Part shown: positions 58,293-64,000 of the stretch, one piece after another
Numbering within the stretch: the stretch's first letter is position 1
Layout: each line of letters opens with the position of its first letter
Source: Podarcis raffonei
Taxonomy: Eukaryota > Chordata > Lepidosauria > Squamata > Lacertidae
DNA: 64,000 nt
Direction: 5' to 3'
Assembly: GCF_027172205.1 (NCBI RefSeq)
Contig: NC_070614.1
Span: forward strand, 43,143,001-43,207,000
Made by a program: the position numbers and the translations under genes
The notes under the pieces: generated by a model
The model's database searches: none
What the model was told of the DNA's origin: nothing
What the model saw: the letters and a program-made list of their open reading frames with translations, nothing else

Positions 58293-61200
58293 CACCATAT
58301 TTTTTTGCCCCATAGGGCGCACCTAATTTTTTTGGGGGGGGAATAAAGAAAAAAAATTTATTCCCCCCCCCCCAGGCGCGGGGCTGGGGTGGGGGAAGCC
58401 CGAGCTTCCCCCGACCCCAGAACAGGCTGCTATCTGCAAGCCTAGGGAGCCCAGGAAGTCGTGCCGGTCTCCCCAGGATTGTGGAGAGCTGCGCAAAGGT
58501 CGGGGCGTGCTCTTCAGTGCGCCCCAGGCTTTGGAATGCAGGCAGCTCTGCGCAACCCCTGGGAGACCGGCGCGAAGTCGCGCTGGTCTCCCAAGGGTTG
58601 CACAGAGCTTCCTGAAGCCTGCATTCACCCCATAGGATGCACACACATTTGCCCTTCATTTTTGGAGGGGGAAAAGTGCATCCTATAGGGCGAAAAATAT
58701 GGTATATCCTTATGCGTTTTTTTAAAAAACTACCACTCTACCGTATATATAAGTTCTTTTCACAGATGTATATATTTTATGGACACTTCCCCCTAATATA
58801 TGCATTTATATACACATTGTTTGATTTGAGAACTGCACTGCAAAGCTCAGAGACATATGAATTTGAAAGCATAATTGTATTTCAGTTCACATATTTGTTC
58901 CAAAAGTCTGAACTGAGTATTAAAATGCAGACAAAATTGTTTTTCTCCTGCATACCTACTCCTTGGAATTCTAAGAAAAGTTTGGAATGTGTTATTCCTT
59001 GCAGATCCTGTATAACATTGTCCTCTTTGTGTGTGTACGTTCTCTGTACTCCTCCCTAACACAGTGTCTCTCAACATTCTGAGGCTGCTAAATGCTCTCA
59101 GTCCTCATTGGGATGTTTGGGGGCTTGTGCCCTCCTCAGGGTTTCTTTCCCCAAAGTCTTACTTTGTACCTCTGTAAACTTTGAAGTTCCCCCAAGCCTG
59201 TTCATACCTACCTCTTACATGTGGGTGATGTTGTTTTGGTTACAGACAGAATCTAATTTAACTCTGAACTTGGCATATAGAAGGAATGAGACAGAAACCC
59301 ACCACACACAGACACACACCATGAAATCCACAGAGCCACCACTTTCATTAACTTTCCAATGTTTTACGTTTGTTTGTTAATTTCTGAAACAGACTGCCAC
59401 AATTCTTGAAAATCTGTAATTGAAAATAAACTTCAAAAGATGAGAAGAAAATTTCTTCCATCCAGAATGGATACTTAAAGAGTTCAACCTGAAAGATGCA
59501 AGACCTCATTATCCCTTCCTGAATTTCAGCCTTGATTAAATTCTTGCCTTTTTTTTTCCAATATAGCTCCACCATTTTCTGAGGGGTATCTCGTTGAACA
59601 ATACTGCTGGGGACATGGTTTCCTTTGACCAGAATGGGGAGATAGTAGCCGGATTTGATGTCTACAACTGGATTGTTTTTTCAAACCAATCCTTTAAAAG
59701 AGTGAAAGTGGGGAAGATGGACCCCCAGGCTCCTCCAGACCAAGCATTCACTATCAAGGAGGATGCCATAACATGGCATAACTGGTTTAACCAGGTAGGA
59801 TGTAATAGTCAGCTATTTGTGAAGATTCCAATTTTGAATGTGTATAACATACAAAGTTAATTATGGTGAGCATGGTACAGCCCTTATTAAAATCACAGTT
59901 AGGACAGAAAATAGCACAACACATAAATTATTGTTACATGCTAGCCCTACAACTTTTTATAGTGGTTCCTTTTACGTTGACTATGAATATATTAAATGAT
60001 ATTGTGAAATGAATTCTTAATGGATAAGATCACAATAATCCACAATAATCACTCATTCAAATTGCACCCAGTGAGCCAGACTAGATGATGCGTGAAATAT
60101 TTGGCCTGCCACATATCTGTGTTTCTTGTAGGTAAAAAACTTCATGAGCACTATAATAACCACAATAAGTCCTATTACTTCTTGCTGATATATCTCTAGA
60201 TAGAACTAGAACATAAACTGCATGAAGTCACCCACAACTCATCAACAGAGATTTGGGGTGCCTTCAGACTTTCAGTATTTGCAGGTGGCGCTGTGGTCTA
60301 AACTACTGAGCCTCTTTGGCTTGCCGATCAGAAGGTCAGCGCTTCAAATTCCCATGACGGGGTGAGCTCCCGTTGCTCCGTCCCAGCTTCTGCCAACCTA
60401 GCAGTTTGAAAGTATGTCAGTGCTAGTAGATAAATAGATACTGCTGAGGCAGGAAGGTAAATGGCGTTTCTGTGCACTCTGGTTTCTGTCACGGTGTTCT
60501 GTTGCACCAGAAGCAGTTTGTCATGCTGGCCACATGACTCGGAAAGCTGTCTGTGGAAAAACACCAGCTGCCTCGGCCTGAAAACAAGATGAGCGCCGCA
60601 ACCCCATAGTTGGTGTTGACTGGACTTAACCATCCAGGGGTCCTTTACCTGTTTACCTTTACCTATTTTGTGATACTGATTCACGCATATACCAGTAATT
60701 TCAGGTTTGCACTATTAGATTGTCCCTATTAGCCTAGAACAACAAACCCACTTATACAAAAATAACTTTTAGTTCTTGGGAAAGGGATGGAAAAGTGCAT
60801 GGGAAAGTGGGCTGACTGAATAATGGGAAGACAATCACTGTATCAGCAAAGCAGAAAGAATGCTTAAGAAACAGGTAATCTGAGTTTTTTTGAAAAAATG
60901 TAGTAAAACACAAAACCTACTAAGAGCACTCAGTTTTGTTCTTCCTTTATTATTCTGTATTATTCTGAGAATTATATATATCTTCCTCTTTCACTTCAAA
61001 TTAGACACAGCCTAACTCTGTATGTACCGATAGTTGCCTTCCTGGTTCTAGCAAGAAAGTGAAACAAGGAGAGCCATTTTGCTGCTATGACTGCACACCT
61101 TGTCCACAAGGGAAGATTTCAGGCGAGGAGGGTAAGAAATATATGGTACAGATTTATATCTGGTTCTCTGAAACTGAGAGCAGCATATCTATAAAACCAT

Positions 61201-62908
61201 ATATTCATTAAGGTTTCTTTTCTCACTTTTTGAAGCAAGGTAGAAAGATTTGGGTAGCAATGGACTTAATGGTTGACCTAACATATTTTTGCACACAGTT
61301 TCATTTCATTAATTTGCATTACAGTGGTATCTCGGGTTACATATGCTTCAGGTTACAGATGATTCTGGTTACAGACTCCGCTAACCCAGAAATAGTACCT
61401 CGGGTTAAGAACTTTGCTTCAGGATGAGAACAGAAATCGTGCTACGACGGCACAGTGGCCCCATTAGCTAAAGTGGTGCTTCAGGTTAAGAACAGTTTCA
61501 GGTTAAGAACGGACCTCCAGAACAAATTAAGTACTTAACCTGAGGTACCACTGTATTTAAAAAAAAAAATCCTTTAAAAAAATGTAAATCTGCATATTCT
61601 TGCAATATGCATTTAGCTGTATCATTGCTCATCAAAGTCCTATTCAAATGTACATTTTCCCCATAAAACACATTTAGATGTAGATTTTAAAACATTAAGC
61701 TACAGAATATCGACTGGAAAATCCTGGCTAGTTCCTGATTTATGTGAAGTTGATCAGGAAAGATTTCCAACCCTGCTACATTTCCTGCTGCTGATTGGCT
61801 GTCTGAGCAGTATGAGCTCCATCATTTACCATCTTTACATTTTTCTTCTCCTGATGTCCCCCCCTGAATCTTAATTACGTAGTCATGAAACGTTTTTATT
61901 ATCATTTGTTTATAAAATTTAATAAGAAAAAGAAAGAAGGAAACAAGAGTTAGTGTGTTGGTGAGATTAATACATTGAGGTTAATACAAAATATTTTCTT
62001 TCTCAGACATGAATGACTGCTATGAATGTGAAGATGAAAAGTATCCAAACAAACATCGGAATTTATGTATTCCCAAAGATAGAACTTTCTTGTCTTATGA
62101 AGAACCTTTGGGAATCAGTTTAGCCTCTTTTGCTTTTTTCTTTGCTTTCATTACGGCACTGGTACTAGAAATATTTGTGAAGCACAGGGACACTCCTGTT
62201 GTGAAAGCCAACAACCGGGACCTCACCTACGCTCTGCTCATCTCCCTCCTGCTTTGCTTCCTTTCTGCATTACTGTTCATCGGATATCCGTACAAGGTGG
62301 CATGTCTCCTCCGACAAACTGCTTTTGGCATCATCTTCTCAGTGGCTGTTTCTTGTGTGCTGGCAAAAACCATCACTGTGGTTCTGGCTTTCATGGCCAC
62401 AAAACCAGGATCCAGGATGAGGAAGTGGGTGGGGAAGGGACTGGCAAACTCTATTGTCCTCTCCTGTTCCCTTATCCAAGCACTCATCTGCACTCTGTGG
62501 CTGGTGATCTCTCCTCCATTCCCTAATGCTGATATGAAGTCAGTGGTTGAAGAAATTGTACTGGAGTGCAATGAGGGGACGGTGACCTTCTTTTACTGTG
62601 TCTTGGGCTACATGGGCTTCCTAGCTATTGTCAGTTTAACTGTGGCCTTCCTTGCCCGGAAATTACCTGACAGTTTCAATGAAGCCAAGTTCATCACTTT
62701 CAGCATGTTGGTCTTTTGCAGTGTTTGGTTATCCTTTGTTCCTACCTACTTGAGCACAAAGGGGAAATACATGGTGGCTGTGGAGATCTTCTCTATCTTA
62801 GCCTCCAGTGCTGGCTTGTTGGGTTGCATCTTTTCTCCCAAATGTTACATTATTTTGCTGAGACCTGAACTGAATGATAGGGATCTTTTAATTAGAAGGA
62901 AGTCTTGA
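52580..62908 (+). CDS. V2R gene E, intact diverged vomeronasal type 2 receptor, 875 codons
   Basis: Exons: 52580-52797, 53751-54042, 55357-56217, 59567-59794, 61005-61131 and 62007-62908, again 2628 nt with GT-AG introns and matching phases. It is a family C GPCR. Signal peptide [17 protein letters not shown]; ligand domain with [40 protein letters not shown] and [13 protein letters not shown]; cysteine-rich linker ([28 protein letters not shown]); seven helices with [38 protein letters not shown] and [10 protein letters not shown]. No stop or shift was found. I placed the start at the ATG that aligns with genes B-D; in-frame ATGs at 52565 and 52571 would add up to five residues. The exons are clearly less similar to A-D than those are to each other, and the introns do not align, so it is an older paralog. 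Intron 3 is about 3.3 kb. Confidence 0.94.
54615..54770. repeat. Dispersed repeat, possibly LTR-derived, intron 2 of gene E
   Basis: This stretch aligns by eye with 63609-63778 (TGCTATAGACCCCTTCATCG...; AATCTCACACCACT). It lies in a longer block (about 54210-54900) without coding signs. The family is unknown; an LTR origin is only a guess. Confidence 0.35.
57440..57930 (+). mobile_element. L2/CR1-group LINE 3' end, intron 3 of gene E
   Basis: The + strand encodes the ORF2 tail in a single stretch: [39 protein letters not shown] and [42 protein letters not shown] and an (ATT)n tail at about 57910-57930 follow. It is 5'-truncated. Confidence 0.85.
58229..58291 (+). repeat. (CT)n-(TA)n microsatellite, intron 3 of gene E
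   Basis: About twenty CT units followed by about nine TA units, directly adjoining the miniature transposon at 58293. Confidence 0.92.
58293..58702. mobile_element. Second copy of the long-inverted-end miniature transposon
   Basis: Ends ACCATATTTTTTTGCCCCAT and its near-complement CCCTATAGGATGCACTTTT...CGAAAAATATGGT, with TA at both sides. It is more diverged than the copy at 18609-19004, with a G/C-homopolymer-rich interior and no credible ORF. Confidence 0.7.
60285..60664 (+). mobile_element. Diverged Sauria-type SINE, intron 4 of gene E
   Basis: The tRNA-like head (CAGGTGGCGCTGTGGTCTAA, GATCAGAAGGTCAGCG), the body and the tail (TTTACCTGTTTACCTTTACC) are recognisable. It is less like the other copies than they are to each other, with an extra segment near 60485, so it is an older insertion or a different subfamily. 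Confidence 0.8.
61322..61553. mobile_element. Tigger-like miniature transposon, intron 5 of gene E
   Basis: A 232-bp copy with ends CAGTGGTATCTCGGG and CTGAGGTACCACTG between TA dinucleotides. It is the fifth copy of the family in the window. Confidence 0.87.
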
Positions 62909-64000
62909 AGAATGCATGAGAGTATCTCTTTTCTATATTGTATAGGCTGGGAATTTGTGTCCAACCATCACATTGTCACATTGTCTAAATGAGGTATCTG
63001 GGGAGGGGCGGTCATTGTAGGAAACCCAACCCACTGGTCAAATGTGCTGATCAAGCTGGAGCAGCAAGAAAAGGAACTGAGCAGGGATTATTAATGAAAA
63101 ACTAAGAACATTCTGAGGAGCCTGTTATAATGAGACACCTCAAGTGAGTTGGAGATAGGGAAATAGGAGTACAGCGCATCTATCACTGTTTGATACAGAA
63201 GGTCAGGAGACTCCAATGAACTCCACATTTACACCTTCATGCATGGAAATAGGATCCCTCTTGGAGAATGTTGGGGTCACATTATAATACATCTAATGAA
63301 ATAACATACTTATACAGGGATTTGCTACATTCAAATATTACTCCTTCTAGTGTTATAAAATCATTCATCATACATGAGCAGCTCAAATTCCGCTATTGTG
63401 TATTTTAGCTTTTAATATTATATCAATCTATATATTATTATGAATTCAGGCTGGGATGGGGAGATGTAGGCTGCATGTGAGTTCCTTATAACTCCTGGGT
63501 TATAAACCTGATTTTGAGTTGAGATTGCAGTTAGCTTTATTTTACTTTGTCTTAAAACAGAAGTGTTTGAAGTCTTTAAATCCAAGGCTACACCTTTAGG
63601 GATGTTAATGCTGTGAACCCCTCCATCATAGGTTCAGGTCGTATATATGAATAAATAAATCATGTACCTTAAAAAGTCACAGTTTCTTCTGCGCCTAATT
63701 AAAAAAAGAAAAAGACAAAGCGTGGATCAGCGCTTGAAGCCCTGGGAATCTCACACCACTTAGAAATTGGGGTAGAGTGAAGGAATAAGTTTGTCTGCCC
63801 TTAAATTATATTTACATTTGTAAAGCACAAAGAAAGGGAAAGGGAAAAATAAATTTCTGGCGCAGCCATTTAAATTTTGGAAAGGAAAGATATGACAAGA
63901 TGAGATAAGGAAATTGAGACGCAGGAATAACAAGAGGTAATACTGAGCACTGCCGACGAATTACAAAAGTCTTTCCCTCTTGGTAGAGATATTACCCATG
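62909..64000. other. Downstream region of gene E
   Basis: No gene is seen. There is no clear AATAAA within the first 200 bases after the stop. The first convincing one is at about 63650, inside a repeat. The last 550 bases are AT-rich with A/G-rich patches. Confidence 0.45.
63609..63778. repeat. Dispersed repeat, second copy
   Basis: Partner of 54615-54770 (TGCTGTGAACCCCTCCATCA...; AATCTCACACCACT), with AATAAATAAATCATG in it. The family is unknown. Confidence 0.35.

Noticed and set aside
58381-58660. GC-rich frames in intron 3 of gene E
   Set aside because: They lie wholly inside the miniature transposon with long inverted ends, and the homopolymer G and C runs create the frames.

Overview
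This window is vertebrate nuclear DNA, almost certainly from a squamate reptile (a lizard; a lacertid-like genome is my guess from the repeat mix). It carries part of a tandem cluster of type 2 vomeronasal receptor (V2R, family C GPCR) genes, all on the + strand. The repeats agree with this: tRNA-headed SINEs with an (ACCTTT)n tail, a Bov-B LINE end, squamate-style L1, CR1/L2 LINE ends, Tigger-type and hAT miniature DNA transposons, and two Ty1/copia fossils. No bacterial-type operons, CRISPR arrays, tRNA or rRNA genes were seen.

Layout. Gene A: only its last exon (4-905), the seven-helix domain. Gene B (10309-22365): all six exons and splice sites present, but one nonsense codon in exon 3. 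Gene C (25106-32674): six intact exons, 875 codons, looks functional. Gene D (38571-45944): six exons, but a 49-bp deletion shifts the frame in exon 3. Gene E (52580-62908): a more diverged V2R, six intact exons, 875 codons. Each full gene has the same plan: exon 1 of 218 nt (signal peptide), exon 2 of 292 nt, exon 3 of 861 nt (both ligand-binding lobes), exon 4 of 228 nt, exon 5 of about 127 nt (cysteine-rich linker) and exon 6 of 902 nt (cysteine-rich end plus seven helices). Genes A to D are recent tandem copies of a unit of roughly 10 kb. Introns, upstream flanks and about 0.9 kb of downstream flank align by eye between copies. The unit ends near 50.0 kb, and gene E lies outside it.

The length differences between units are explained by later insertions. 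Unit A-B gained a copia element (1753-7004), an olfactory-receptor gene fragment (about 7306-7548), a 5'-truncated L1 (7677-9686) and a greatly enlarged intron 3. Unit C-D gained a second, end-truncated copia fossil (33060-36611). Downstream of gene D a Tigger miniature element was itself hit twice by L1-derived elements that keep an ORF1-like region and the ORF2 tail but lack the reverse transcriptase (HAL1-like). Many insertions have readable target-site duplications and an empty paralogous site elsewhere in the window.

The functional content is chemosensory: V2Rs are displayed on vomeronasal sensory neurons and bind peptide or protein cues through a Venus-flytrap domain. The window shows birth (tandem duplication), decay (B and D) and retention (C and E) of these genes. 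I found no wholly new gene system. The least expected items are the HAL1-like pair nested in one transposon, the olfactory-receptor fragment inside a V2R array, and the contrast between a fast-changing stretch of the ligand-binding exon and a nearly constant membrane exon. Percent differences quoted are counts by eye.
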